Part shown: piece after piece, positions 8,746-18,190 of the stretch
How positions within the stretch are numbered: position 1 is the first letter of the stretch
Layout of the letters: each line of letters starts with the position of its first letter
Assembly (NCBI GenBank): GCA_022340615.1
Contig: JAJDNO010000001.1
Location: 1-47,780, forward strand
Reading direction: 5' to 3'
DNA length: 47,780 bases
Source: Gallionella sp.
Lineage (GTDB): Bacteria; Pseudomonadota; Gammaproteobacteria; Burkholderiales; Gallionellaceae
Position numbers and translations under genes: made by a program
Notes under the pieces: generated by a model
Database searches by the model: none
What the model was told of the DNA's origin: nothing
Seen by the model: the letters and a program-made list of their open reading frames with translations, nothing else

Positions 8746-10035
8746 ATGGAACAGCCTTCCGAAATTGGCAATTACCAGGTAATAAGGCACCTTGGACAGG
8801 GAGCGACCAGCACGGTCTATCTCTGCTACGACCCGTCGACCGGGGGCGAAGTGGCGATCAAGGTCCTGAACCCCGCAATACTGAACGATCCCCGGACAGG
8901 CGCGATCCATAGAAAGCAGCTCCTCACCGAAGCTTCACTGGCGGGCAAGCTGACCCACCCCCATATCGTCCATATCCATGATGCGGTCATCCAGGAAAAA
9001 CAAGCCTACATCGTGATGGAATACGTAACGGGCGGCACGCTTGAAAAATATACTTCCGCAGAAAATCTGCTGCCGATACCCCAGGTCGCTGAGTTCATGT
9101 TCAAATGCTGCCGCGCACTCAACTACGCGCAGTTCAACGGCGTGATTCACCGCGACATCAAACCGGCGAACATACTTCTGACGCAGGAAAACGACATCAA
9201 GATATCGGACCTTGGAGCGGCCATCGTCCTGAATGCCGAACACTCGCAGGTAAGCAATATCGGCTCGCCGACATTCATGTCGCCGGAACAGATCAACGGC
9301 GATACGCTGACCCACCAGACGGACATCTATTCGCTGGGAATGGTCATGTTTTGCCTGCTTGCCGGCCGGTCTCCGCATAGCGCAACCAACCTTGCCAGCC
9401 TGTTTTACCAGATCCTGAACAACGACATTCCTCCCATCCGGAGCCTGAACCCGGGCGTCTCCGATCAGCTCGAAAACATCATCTTCCGCGCGACGCGCAA
9501 GAACACGAATGACCGCTACCAGACCTGGAAAGAATTCGGCAACGACCTGGCGTCATGCGGCCGCCTCGAAACGTGCGAGACAAAAACACAGGACGTCGGC
9601 ACACCGGAAAGATTCACCACGCTGCGCGGAATTGAGATGTTCAGGGAATTCTCCGATATCGCGCTGTGGGAGATCGTCCACATCGGCCAATGGGAAAAAT
9701 TTCCGGCCAGAACCGTCCTGATATCCGAAGATGAAATCGGCGAGGATTTCTTCATCCTGATCGAGGGGACCGTCGGGATCACCAAGGGCACGCGCCTGAT
9801 CAACCTGATCCAGAAAGGCGATTCCTTCGGTGAAATGGCGTATATCAGCGGCAAGGCCATGCCGCGCTCTGCGACGGTGACGGCCAATTCGGATGTAACA
9901 GTGATGCGCATATCGCCGCAAGCACTTGCCGCAACGTCCGAGCAATGTCAGACAAGATTCAATCAGTCCTTCTTGCGGACCATGGCGGACAGGCTCAGGG
10001 CGGCGGATGAACGTTTCGCCCATATCGTAAGCTAG
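8746..10035 (+). CDS. Ser/Thr protein kinase with C-terminal cyclic-nucleotide-binding domain
   Basis: 429 aa. The kinase domain (residues ~8-285) has the Gly-rich loop GQGATSTV (17-24), the VAIK lysine (Lys39), HRDIKPAN (catalytic Asp137), DLG in place of DFG (155-157) and SPEQ in place of APE (179-182). It is Hanks-type and should be active. Residues ~300-425 form a CRP-like cyclic-nucleotide-binding fold with FGEMAYISGKAMPRSATV, whose Glu and Arg correspond to the phosphate-binding cassette. No transmembrane segment is present, so it is a soluble kinase probably gated by cAMP, c-di-GMP or a related ligand; the ligand is inferred. Targets are unknown. It is convergent with the M16 peptidase, only 24 bp away. 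Confidence 0.9.
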   Translation: MEQPSEIGNYQVIRHLGQGATSTVYLCYDPSTGGEVAIKVLNPAILNDPRTGAIHRKQLLTEASLAGKLTHPHIVHIHDAVIQEKQAYIVMEYVTGGTLEKYTSAENLLPIPQVAEFMFKCCRALNYAQFNGVIHRDIKPANILLTQENDIKISDLGAAIVLNAEHSQVSNIGSPTFMSPEQINGDTLTHQTDIYSLGMVMFCLLAGRSPHSATNLASLFYQILNNDIPPIRSLNPGVSDQLENIIFRATRKNTNDRYQTWKEFGNDLASCGRLETCETKTQDVGTPERFTTLRGIEMFREFSDIALWEIVHIGQWEKFPARTVLISEDEIGEDFFILIEGTVGITKGTRLINLIQKGDSFGEMAYISGKAMPRSATVTANSDVTVMRISPQALAATSEQCQTRFNQSFLRTMADRLRAADERFAHIVS

Positions 10036-10059
10036 GCGAAACGGCCGCGCCTGCAGCGA

Positions 10060-12774
10060 TCAATGCGGCGACGGTCCTTCAGTGACCCGCACCATATCCT
10101 TTGGCCTGACCCACTTCACGAACGCAGACTGCACATCGGCGGCGCTCAGGCGGATATATTGCCGTGCCGCAATCGTCGGTTCGTCGAGCGGCAGGTCAAG
10201 GGTCCAGCGCCCGATCAGCCCCCGGGCAATGCTGCCGGTACTGCCCTCGGCAAGCGATATCTGGCGCAGCAGCATTGCCTTGGAGCGCTGCAACTCGTCA
10301 GCCGTAACCGGCGAGTTCTGCACATCCTCGAGTTCGCGAACGATGCTGGCGTGGACCCGGGTGACGTTTTTCGGATCGCAGGCATACTCGATAAAATAAA
10401 GGCCGCGGCTCTTGCCAAACTCAAACGAAGAATCCACCGAATAAACGAGTCCCGCATTCTTCCGCAAGTCACGGCTGAGGCGGGTTGAATAGAATCCGCC
10501 GCCCAGCACGTTGTTGCCCAGCCGCAGCGCGTAAACATCCGGATTCGAGCGGGTAACACCGACGGTTTCGGCAAGCGTCACGTCATCCTGGATACGGCTG
10601 GCATCCGGCACCGCAGTCGCGGCGGCCTGATTCGGCGGAACAGGCGGGAGGACCGTGTCGGGTTTGGGCCCGGTCGCGTGCCAGTTGCCGAAGTACTTCC
10701 CGATCACATTCCTCGCCGTATCGGGCGTAACGTTGCCGACCACCACGATCACGGCAAGGTCGGGGCGAAACGCGCGGCGGTAATAATCGCGCACCTGATC
10801 GAGCGTAAGTTTCGAAACCGTGGTCGGCTGGGCGTCGCGCAGCGTGGGATCACCCTTTGGGAACAGCGCCATGCGCAAAGCCCTGCCGGTAAGGTAGTCC
10901 GGACTCTTCAGCCGTCCGGCAACGTTTTCCGCAACTTGCCGCCTGACGATTTCGAATGCCGCCTCCGGCAGTGCCGGATCAAGTTCGTTGTCGGCCAGCA
11001 ATTCGACGCCGCGCCCGAAATTTTCCTTCAGAACACTCAGCTGGAAATCCGTACCGGCATGTTCACTGGCACCGATCTGGTCGAGTGCGCGCTGGAAAGC
11101 CAGCCGGTCGAGGTGCTTGCTGCCGTAGGAAAAGAGCTGGTCGAGCACCGATTGCAGTCCTTCCTGCCCCTTGGGAATCTCAAGCTCGGGCCGGTTCCTG
11201 ATAAGGCCCGATACGGTCACGGTATCGCTGACATTCTCCGGTTGGACGATCAGGGTAACGCCGTTCGGCAACTGGCTGACCGTCGGATGGACTGATGAAG
11301 GCGGCACGCTCAACCGGCCCAGCGCCGTGCTGGCCCAGTCCGGCAGCGGTGTCGGCTTCGCTTCGCCGAGCGCGATGCTTTCCTGGCCGCCGAAGCCGCT
11401 GGCTGCGACAGGTTTGCCCGATCCCCGCGGCGTCAGCACCGCGACGATCGCATGGTCGAGATCGAGGTACTTGCGCGCGACGCGATTCACGTCTGCCGGA
11501 GTGACCTTTTCGATGCGCGCGAGATCCTCTTCAGGGGAATTGAGTCCATTCACCGCAACCGCTTCGGACCAGATGGATGCCAATCCCTCGATGGAATTCT
11601 TCTCGAATTCGGCGGCACTGCGTTCCTGCAGCTTCGCGGCCGCAACCAGGTCGGCCGGCACACCTTTCTTCGCGATTCCGGCGAGTATGGTGCGCACTTC
11701 GTGTTCCAGTTTGGCCGCATCCCCGCCCGCCGGAAAAGTCACTTCGGCCGTCGCGACACCGGCCCTGGGCAGCGGATCCAATGAAAATCCGGCCGAAAAT
11801 GCCTTGCCCTCGGGAACCAGTCCGTACAGCGCACCCCGTTCGCTGTTGAGCACGTCGGCAAGAACTTCGAGTGCGGGGTAATCAGGACTGTCCATGCCCG
11901 GCATGCGCATCGAGATCGCCTCCATCCCGTAAGGCAAGTCACTGTTCAGCGTGAACGACTGGGCCTTGACCGGCTGGAACTTCAGCGGCACCCGTGCCGG
12001 GAGGGTTCTGGCGGGTATGGCGCCGAACAATTTGCGTATCGTGGCCAGCGTCGCGGCAGGGTCGAAATCGCCGGCGACGACCAGGATTGCGTTGTTGGGC
12101 GCATACCACTTGTCGTGGAACGACTTCAGCATCGCAGCCGTGGTCTTGTCGAACGAGGGCTTGGTGCCCAGGCCGTCATGCGCATAGCTCGTCCCGGCGA
12201 ACATCTCGGCACGCAGCCGGGTGTACAGGATGTATTGAGGATTGGACAAGTCCTGCGCGACTTCCTGTTCGATTGCGCCGCGCTCCTGGTCCCAGTCCTT
12301 CTCGCTGTCCAGCACGCCGCGCATGCGCAACGCCTCGACATGCAGCGCGACGTCGAGATCTTCCGACGGCACGGTATAGTAATACTGCGTCACCGTCTGG
12401 CCGGTTTGCGCATTGAAACTGCCGCCCATCAGGCTGCCGATGTTGGCCAACTGGTCCGCGGACAGGCCGGGGCTGCCGCGAAACATCATGTGCTCCTGCG
12501 CATGGGCGGTGCCGGGGAATCCCGGCGGGGTCTCGTCGGCGCCGACCAGGTAGTTGATCGAGGTCGACACCACCGGAGCCAGCGTGTTGCGGACCAGGAT
12601 AACGCGCAGCCCGTTATCCAGGGTCGCGCGAACCACATCGTGTGCATCCGCGGCCAGCGCTGCGGGGATCGTCCAGACCGGCAGCAGGCCGCAACACAGG
12701 ACGAGAACCATGCGCCGGATGTTCCGTGCGATGGCGGTGCGAAGGATGATGTCATGCATAGCTGAATTTTCCAT
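10060..12774 (-). CDS. Exported M16-family zinc metallopeptidase (two M16 units)
   Basis: 904 aa from the ATG at 12774. A signal peptide ends near AALAAD (residues ~38-43). The first M16 half carries the inverted zinc motif HAQEH (His91, Glu94, His95), with the third ligand Glu in the ERGAIEQEV segment about 77 residues later. The C-terminal half has M16C/processing-protease features (LADNELDPALPEAAFE, YRRAFRPDLAVIVVVGNV, NNVLGGGFYSTRLSRDLR) but no second zinc site, as usual for the inactive half. It should degrade peptides in the periplasm. Other starts (TTG 12801, ATG 12759) are possible because no clear ribosome-binding site singles one out. It lies downstream of the exporter operon on the same strand, separated by 177 bp. 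Confidence 0.9.
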   Translation of the reverse strand: MENSAMHDIILRTAIARNIRRMVLVLCCGLLPVWTIPAALAADAHDVVRATLDNGLRVILVRNTLAPVVSTSINYLVGADETPPGFPGTAHAQEHMMFRGSPGLSADQLANIGSLMGGSFNAQTGQTVTQYYYTVPSEDLDVALHVEALRMRGVLDSEKDWDQERGAIEQEVAQDLSNPQYILYTRLRAEMFAGTSYAHDGLGTKPSFDKTTAAMLKSFHDKWYAPNNAILVVAGDFDPAATLATIRKLFGAIPARTLPARVPLKFQPVKAQSFTLNSDLPYGMEAISMRMPGMDSPDYPALEVLADVLNSERGALYGLVPEGKAFSAGFSLDPLPRAGVATAEVTFPAGGDAAKLEHEVRTILAGIAKKGVPADLVAAAKLQERSAAEFEKNSIEGLASIWSEAVAVNGLNSPEEDLARIEKVTPADVNRVARKYLDLDHAIVAVLTPRGSGKPVAASGFGGQESIALGEAKPTPLPDWASTALGRLSVPPSSVHPTVSQLPNGVTLIVQPENVSDTVTVSGLIRNRPELEIPKGQEGLQSVLDQLFSYGSKHLDRLAFQRALDQIGASEHAGTDFQLSVLKENFGRGVELLADNELDPALPEAAFEIVRRQVAENVAGRLKSPDYLTGRALRMALFPKGDPTLRDAQPTTVSKLTLDQVRDYYRRAFRPDLAVIVVVGNVTPDTARNVIGKYFGNWHATGPKPDTVLPPVPPNQAAATAVPDASRIQDDVTLAETVGVTRSNPDVYALRLGNNVLGGGFYSTRLSRDLRKNAGLVYSVDSSFEFGKSRGLYFIEYACDPKNVTRVHASIVRELEDVQNSPVTADELQRSKAMLLRQISLAEGSTGSIARGLIGRWTLDLPLDEPTIAARQYIRLSAADVQSAFVKWVRPKDMVRVTEGPSPH

Positions 12775-12951
12775 TCCGATTCGATAACCTTGTTTCGACA
12801 ATTGCGCTACCGCGCTCCGTCAACCGCACCCACACCCGCAGGCGGGATTGAAGCGCTCTATTTGACCACATTAAATCCCGACTGGCCCGGCTGAGCAGAT
12901 GCAGACAGCCGTTGCGCGAAAATGTTTCAGGGTTGCAAACAATTCCGGCCA

Positions 12952-14061
12952 TCAGTACATACGATGCCGGAACAGCCATCCGGCGATACTGAAAGCGGCG
13001 ATACCGATCAGCGCCATCGGCCAGAACTGCGGGATCAGCAGATGAAAGGGCATGCCCTCGAGGAACACGCCGCGCAATACCAGCAGGAAATAGCGCATCG
13101 GATCGAGCAGCGTGATGTCCTGTACCAGCTGGGGCATATTGCGGATCGGCGTGGCGAATCCGGACAGGATGATGGCCGGCACCATGAAGATGAAAGCACC
13201 CAGCAGGCCCTGCTGCTGGGTCGCCGCAAATGACGAGATCATCAGTCCCACGCCTACCCCGGACAGCAGGAACAGTACGATGCCGGTGTACAGCGTGAAC
13301 AGGCTGCCCAGCAGCGGCACCTTGAACCAGAACACCGCTGCCAATACGATCAGGCTGGCCTCTGCAAGACCGATGATGAAGCCCGGCAAAGTTTTCCCGA
13401 TCAGGATTTCTACGGGTCGCAGCGGCGTGACCAGCAACTGGTCGAAAGTACCCTGCTCCCGTTCGCGCGCAACGGACAACGCGGTAACCAGCATGGTCAC
13501 CAGCAGGGTCAGTATGCCGACGATACCGGGCACGAAGAACCAGCGGCTCTCTAGATTGGGATTGAACCAGGCGCGCGTTTCGATGTGCGCCGGCGGCTGG
13601 CTGTTGCCATGCTGCTTCATCCAGTCACGGTTGAAACGCTCGACGATGTCGCGCACGTCGTTGATCGCCAACATCGCGGTATTGGAATTGCGACCATCGA
13701 CGATCACCTGCAGCGATGCCGGTTTTCCGCCGAGCAGGTTAGCGCTGAAATCCGGCCCGGCATGCACCACCATCAGCACCTGCCTGCCATCGATCAGCGG
13801 CGCGATCTCGCCTTCGCGCATGATCTGCGCGACCCGGCTGAAACTGGGCGAGCCGTCGAACGCTGCCAGCAGCTCCCGGGATTCCACACCGCGGTCTTCG
13901 TTGTATACCGCGAATGGCACGTTCTTCAGGTCGAAGGTCGCAGCATAGCCGAACACCATCAACTGGATCAGCGGCGGACCGATCAGCACGATGCGGCTGC
14001 GCTTGTCCTTCAGCAGCGCCAGAAACTCCTTGATCACCAGTGCATATATGCGTCCCAGCAT
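12952..14061 (-). CDS. ABC-2 type exporter permease (YbhR-like)
   Basis: 369 aa. One N-terminal membrane segment (residues ~20-40) is followed by a large periplasmic domain to about residue 170 and five C-terminal membrane segments, with the ABC2 signature LSVAREREQGTFDQLLVTPLRPVEILIGK in the first cytoplasmic loop. This is the topology of YbhR/YhhJ permeases that work with a HlyD-type adaptor to export hydrophobic compounds. It starts 4 nt after the stop of the upstream permease and is the last gene of the operon. Substrate unknown; drug, heavy-metal or cell-envelope compound export is typical for the group. Confidence 0.92.
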   Translation of the reverse strand: MLGRIYALVIKEFLALLKDKRSRIVLIGPPLIQLMVFGYAATFDLKNVPFAVYNEDRGVESRELLAAFDGSPSFSRVAQIMREGEIAPLIDGRQVLMVVHAGPDFSANLLGGKPASLQVIVDGRNSNTAMLAINDVRDIVERFNRDWMKQHGNSQPPAHIETRAWFNPNLESRWFFVPGIVGILTLLVTMLVTALSVAREREQGTFDQLLVTPLRPVEILIGKTLPGFIIGLAEASLIVLAAVFWFKVPLLGSLFTLYTGIVLFLLSGVGVGLMISSFAATQQQGLLGAFIFMVPAIILSGFATPIRNMPQLVQDITLLDPMRYFLLVLRGVFLEGMPFHLLIPQFWPMALIGIAAFSIAGWLFRHRMY

Positions 14062-14065
14062 GTCC

Positions 14066-15205
14066 TTACTCCAGTCGCTTGCGCGATTTTCGCCATGTCA
14101 CACCAAGGAACACCGATGCGAGAATAACCAGCCCAAGCACGTTCGGCAAAATGACACTCCAGACATTTCCGGCGAGAAACACGGTCTGCAGGATCGCGAC
14201 ATAGTAGCGCGCAGCGATCAGGTGGGTGATCGCCTGCACCACGCCTGGCATGCTGCCGATGTCGAAGATGAATCCGGACAGCAGGAAGGCGGGAAGGAAG
14301 GTCGCGATCAGCGCGACCATACCGGCGACAAACTGGCTGCGCGCCACGGTGGAGATCAACAGACCCATGCCCAGCGCGGTGACCAGGAACAGCGCGGACG
14401 CCGCGAACAGCACCCACAGCGAGCCGCGCAGCGGGACCTCGAACAGGAACAGTGCCATGCCCACAGCCAGCACCAGCCCGCCCATGCCCAGGATGAAATA
14501 GGGGACCAGTTTGCCGATGATCACCTCGCTCATCGACAGCGGCGTGACCAGCAGCGCCTCCATGGTGCCGCGCTCCCATTCGCGCGCCATCACCATCGCG
14601 GTCAACAGCGCGCCGATCAGGGTCATGATGATGGCGACCAGTCCGGGCACCAGGAAGTTGCGGCTGCGCAGCTCGCTGTTGAACCACACGCGCTGTTCCA
14701 TCTGCACCGGCACTTCCAGCTGCAGTCCGCGTTGCAATGCATAGTGCTCCAGCCATTTGCCCCACGCACCCTGCACATAACCGGAGACAATGCGCGCGGT
14801 GTTCGCATCCACACCATTGACGATCAACTGGATCGGCGCACCGTCCTTCCGGCGCAATTGCTGCGCGAAGTCCTGGCGCAACACCACGATGGCATTGACG
14901 CGGCCGGCCATCATCGCCTGTTCGGCATCTTTCGTGCTCGGGTACACCGCCGTTTCGAAGTAGCGCGACTGGTGGAAAGCAGCGGCGAATTCGGCCGCGT
15001 CCACGCCCGGTTGTTCGACGACGAGCGCAACCGGAACATGCTCGGAATCGAGCGACACGCCATAACCGAACAGCAGCAGCAGGAATACCGGCATCAGGAA
15101 TGCGATCGCGATGCTGCTCGGGTCGCGCATGATCTGCAGGAACTCCTTGCGTATCAGGCCACGCAGGCGCATGCGGCTGGAACCGGCATGGGTATCGCGG
15201 CTCAT
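14066..15205 (-). CDS. ABC-2 type exporter permease (YbhS-like)
   Basis: 379 aa with the same topology as its downstream partner: one N-terminal helix with FGYGVSLDSEHVPVALV at its end, a periplasmic domain, then five helices starting with VMAREWERGTMEALLVTPLS. The two permeases very probably form a heterodimer. The start at 15205 has GAGG 7 nt upstream. The ATG overlaps the stop of a 32-codon frame (ATGA), so translation is coupled to that frame. Confidence 0.92.
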   Translation of the reverse strand: MSRDTHAGSSRMRLRGLIRKEFLQIMRDPSSIAIAFLMPVFLLLLFGYGVSLDSEHVPVALVVEQPGVDAAEFAAAFHQSRYFETAVYPSTKDAEQAMMAGRVNAIVVLRQDFAQQLRRKDGAPIQLIVNGVDANTARIVSGYVQGAWGKWLEHYALQRGLQLEVPVQMEQRVWFNSELRSRNFLVPGLVAIIMTLIGALLTAMVMAREWERGTMEALLVTPLSMSEVIIGKLVPYFILGMGGLVLAVGMALFLFEVPLRGSLWVLFAASALFLVTALGMGLLISTVARSQFVAGMVALIATFLPAFLLSGFIFDIGSMPGVVQAITHLIAARYYVAILQTVFLAGNVWSVILPNVLGLVILASVFLGVTWRKSRKRLE

Positions 15206-15300
15206 GCCGCCACCTCATTCTCTTGCTTGGATACTTTCAGCCATCCGGTTTCGGTGGCTGGCGGCATTACCCGCACCGCCACTTCGCGCACCGTGTTCAT
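15202..15300 (-). CDS. 32-aa micro-ORF between exporter ATPase and permease
   Basis: An ATG at 15300 overlaps the ATPase stop (ATGA), and the TGA at 15202-15204 overlaps the start of the next permease (ATGA). The predicted peptide begins MNTVREVAVRVMPP and ends KQENEVAA; no domain is recognised. The ATPase itself also ends in a similar tail (HEKQVAA), and both junctions share the 14-nt AGGTGGCGGCATGA, which includes the GAGG/AGG ribosome-binding site. It could be a real small subunit, a translational-coupling spacer, or the by-product of a short duplication. Without homologues I cannot decide. Confidence 0.4.
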   Translation of the reverse strand: MNTVREVAVRVMPPATETGWLKVSKQENEVAA

Positions 15301-17081
15301 GCCGCCACCTGCTTTTCGTGCGCGAGGATCAGTTCGACGAAGGCGTCTTCCATGGTTGGGTCCGGTTGCTGCTCTGTGCGCGCCTGCTGCTTGATGCTGC
15401 CCGGCGTGCCCATAGTCAGTATCTCGCCCGCCGCCATGATCGCGATGCGGTCGCAGTATTCCGCTTCTTCCATGAAGTGAGTGGTGACCATCACCGTAAC
15501 GCCCTGCGCGGCAAGCGAGTTGATACGTGACCAGAATTCGCGGCGCGCCAGTGGGTCGACGCCGGAAGTAGGTTCATCAAGGAATAATATCTCCGGCCGA
15601 TGCATCAGCGAACAGGCCAGCGCGAGACGCTGCTTGTAGCCCAGCGAAAGTTCGCCGCTGGTGAAGCCGGCAATACCGGTCAGTTCGAATTCTTCGAGCG
15701 CCCATGCGATGCGCTCGGCGCCGCGCTTGCCCGACAGCCCGTATACACTGCCGAAAAAGCGCAGGTTTTCGGCCACGCTGAGGTTGCCATACAGCGAGAA
15801 TTTCTGAGACATGTAGCCGATACGCTCGCGTGCTGTCGCCGCCGCATGGCGCAGGTCGGCACCAGCCACGCGCAAAGTGCCGCCGCTCGGCGGCAACAGT
15901 CCGCACAGCATGCGGAAAGTGGTGGATTTTCCGGCTCCGTTTGCGCCGAGCAGGCCGAATACCTCGCCCTGCCGCACCGCAAAACTGATGTTGTTGACCG
16001 CATAGAAATTGCCGAAGCGGCGCTGCAGATTGCTTACCTCGATCACTGTCCTGCTGCGGTCTGTATCGGTACTGAGAGGACGCTCTGCTGTCCTGGCGAT
16101 TTGCGCGTCGCCGGTTTTCTGCTTGAGCAGCGCGACGAAGCAATCCTCGAATCGCGGTTCTGCCGCGGTCACTTCGGCGCCGCTTATCACGGGCGGCGTC
16201 TGATCCCGCGTGACTGCGCGCACCCGCTCGCCGAGGATCAGTGCATCGATCACGCCTGGCGTTTGCGCGACGCGCGATTGCAGCGCGCGCTTGTCGATGC
16301 CGGCCGAGGAAATCTCGTAGCTTCGTCCGCGCATGGTCTCGCACAAACCGGCAGGGTCGCCCTGGTCCAGCAATTTGCCTTCGTGCAGCAGCACCACTTC
16401 GTTACAGCGTTCCGCTTCATCAAGGTAGGCTGTGCTGAGCAGCACGCTGGTGCCCTGCTCGCTGACCAGACGGTAAACGATATCCCACAATTCGCGCCGA
16501 GACAGCGGGTCGACACCGACAGTCGGTTCGTCGAGCAGCAGCAGCGACGGCTGCCTCACCAGCGCACAGGCCAGGCCGAGTTTCTGCTTCATCCCGCCGG
16601 AAAGTTTTCCGGCCAGACGCCGGGTAAATCGTTCCAGTCCGGCCATGTGCATCAGTTCCGCATAGCGCGCTGCGCGAGACGCTTCGGGCACGCCCTGCAG
16701 GTCGGCATAGAGATCGAGGTTTTCCTGCACGGTCAGGTCCTCGTACAGGCCGAAGCGCTGCGGCATGTATCCGATTGCGCCCTGCACATCGAGTGACTGG
16801 GTGGTGGCGTCCATGCCGAGCACGCTGATGCGGCCTGCATCCGGCACCAGCAGCCCTGCTGCAAGGCGCATCAGTGTAGTCTTGCCTGCTGCATCAGGGC
16901 CGACCAGGCCGGTGACCACGCCCTGACGGACGCGAAAGCTGACATTTTGCAATGCCGGCACCCGGCGGGGGCCGACGTGGAAACGCTTGGATATACCGCT
17001 GACTTCGAGCGCGATCCGGTCAGGCGAACTCGCAGCGGGAGAAACAGCCGTCAGAGTGTCTGCGGCGGTCACAGCCGTCAA
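15297..17081 (-). CDS. ABC exporter ATPase with two nucleotide-binding domains (YbhF-like)
   Basis: 594 aa. Domain 1 (residues ~25-235): Walker A GPDAAGKT, Q-loop MPQRFGLYEDL, signature LSGGMKQK, Walker B LLLLDEPTVGVDP, but the switch position reads STAYLDEAE, without the usual His. Domain 2 (~345-570): Walker A GANGAGKST, MSQKFSLYGNL, a degenerate signature LSLGYKQR, Walker B ILFLDEPTSGVDP and a normal switch His in TTHFMEEAE. The paired domains should form one asymmetric ATPase driving the two permeases. The start is TTG at 17081, overlapping the adaptor stop (TTGA); GTG at 17072 is an alternative. Confidence 0.93.
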   Translation of the reverse strand: MTAVTAADTLTAVSPAASSPDRIALEVSGISKRFHVGPRRVPALQNVSFRVRQGVVTGLVGPDAAGKTTLMRLAAGLLVPDAGRISVLGMDATTQSLDVQGAIGYMPQRFGLYEDLTVQENLDLYADLQGVPEASRAARYAELMHMAGLERFTRRLAGKLSGGMKQKLGLACALVRQPSLLLLDEPTVGVDPLSRRELWDIVYRLVSEQGTSVLLSTAYLDEAERCNEVVLLHEGKLLDQGDPAGLCETMRGRSYEISSAGIDKRALQSRVAQTPGVIDALILGERVRAVTRDQTPPVISGAEVTAAEPRFEDCFVALLKQKTGDAQIARTAERPLSTDTDRSRTVIEVSNLQRRFGNFYAVNNISFAVRQGEVFGLLGANGAGKSTTFRMLCGLLPPSGGTLRVAGADLRHAAATARERIGYMSQKFSLYGNLSVAENLRFFGSVYGLSGKRGAERIAWALEEFELTGIAGFTSGELSLGYKQRLALACSLMHRPEILFLDEPTSGVDPLARREFWSRINSLAAQGVTVMVTTHFMEEAEYCDRIAIMAAGEILTMGTPGSIKQQARTEQQPDPTMEDAFVELILAHEKQVAA

Positions 17082-18124
17082 TTCCCGCAGTGGTTTGCAT
17101 CTGTTGCCGCAGTCGTTGCCGCTTCTTGGCCCAATGGTATGGTCACCGTGGCGGGCATGCCCTGGCGCAGTTCACCCTGTGGGTTGCACACGAAGATGCG
17201 CACTTGGTACACAAGGCTGCTGCGCACTTCGGTGGTCTCGACAGATTTGGGAGTGAACTCGGCGGTCGGCGAAATGTAGCCGACCCACGCGCGATATCGT
17301 TTGCCGGGGAAACTGTCGGTGCCAACCTCGGCGCGCATCCCCTGCTGGAGTTTGCCGAGATCGGGTCCCTGTACATAGGCGCGTACCCAGACCGGATCGG
17401 TCAGCGCCAGCGTATAGACCGGACGCTGCGGCGAAGCCATGTCGCCAGGCTCGAGGATGCGCTCCTGGATGATTCCATTTTCCGGCGCATGAAGCGATGC
17501 ATCGGCAAGCGCCTTGCGCGCAACATCCAGTGCGGCCTGGCTGGCTCTCATCATGGCTTTGGCTGCCGCGATGTCTTCCTTGCGCGGCCCCATCCGGACC
17601 AGTTTCAGCGTTTCATGCATCGACTGGTATCTTGCCTGCGCCGCATCGGCAGCGGCCAGCGCATCGTCCGCCTGCTGCTGCGCAACGAAATGCCTGGCCA
17701 CCAGGTCTTTTTGCCGTTGATAGGTTTGCCTGGCGTTATCTGCGGCGATGCGCGCGGCGTCGACATCGGCCTCGGCTTTCAGTATCTCCTCCGGACGGCT
17801 GCCTGCCTCGAGGCGTGCGACCTGCTGCTGCTGAGATGAAAGTTGCGCCTGTTGCAGTTTGACATTGTTCTCCAGCCGGACCGTATCCAGCGTTGCCAGC
17901 AACTGGCCTTTTTTCACCTGATCGCCTTCACTGGCCGCCATCGTCGCGATCCGTTCCGAACCGTTGAACGCCAGCTGCACCTGCCTGATGTCGACATTGC
18001 CGTAGAGCGTCAACGCATGATTGTCCGCAGAACGTTCACGGGTGAAATGCCATACCACCGCACCGACAGCGCCAAGAATGACTGCAATCAATAGAACAAC
18101 AAGGATTTTCCGCTGCACTGTCAT
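17078..18124 (-). CDS. HlyD-family periplasmic adaptor of the exporter (YbhG-like)
   Basis: 348 aa. A single N-terminal membrane anchor (ILVVLLIAVILGAVGAVVW, residues ~7-26) is followed by a biotinyl-lipoyl half (GNVDIRQVQLAFNGSERI...EGDQVKKGQLLATLD), a Gln/Ala-rich coiled-coil hairpin (~80-200) and the second lipoyl half (DASLHAPENGIIQERILEPGDM). It bridges the inner-membrane permeases to an outer-membrane channel, which is not encoded here. It is the first gene of a four-gene operon. AGG 4 nt before the ATG is a modest ribosome-binding site. The TetR-type regulator often found with YbhGFSR systems is not adjacent. Confidence 0.93.
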   Translation of the reverse strand: MTVQRKILVVLLIAVILGAVGAVVWHFTRERSADNHALTLYGNVDIRQVQLAFNGSERIATMAASEGDQVKKGQLLATLDTVRLENNVKLQQAQLSSQQQQVARLEAGSRPEEILKAEADVDAARIAADNARQTYQRQKDLVARHFVAQQQADDALAAADAAQARYQSMHETLKLVRMGPRKEDIAAAKAMMRASQAALDVARKALADASLHAPENGIIQERILEPGDMASPQRPVYTLALTDPVWVRAYVQGPDLGKLQQGMRAEVGTDSFPGKRYRAWVGYISPTAEFTPKSVETTEVRSSLVYQVRIFVCNPQGELRQGMPATVTIPLGQEAATTAATDANHCGN

Positions 18125-18190
18125 TAGCCTATTAGTATATTTAGCCCGATACGCGCACAGGGCGATTGTACATTTTCAGCGCGAGGAAAT

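Noticed and set aside
13991..15394. 467-codon open frame antisense to the YbhS-like permease
   Set aside because: His/Gln/Asp-rich shadow of membrane-helix codons; the permease motifs on the other strand are clear.
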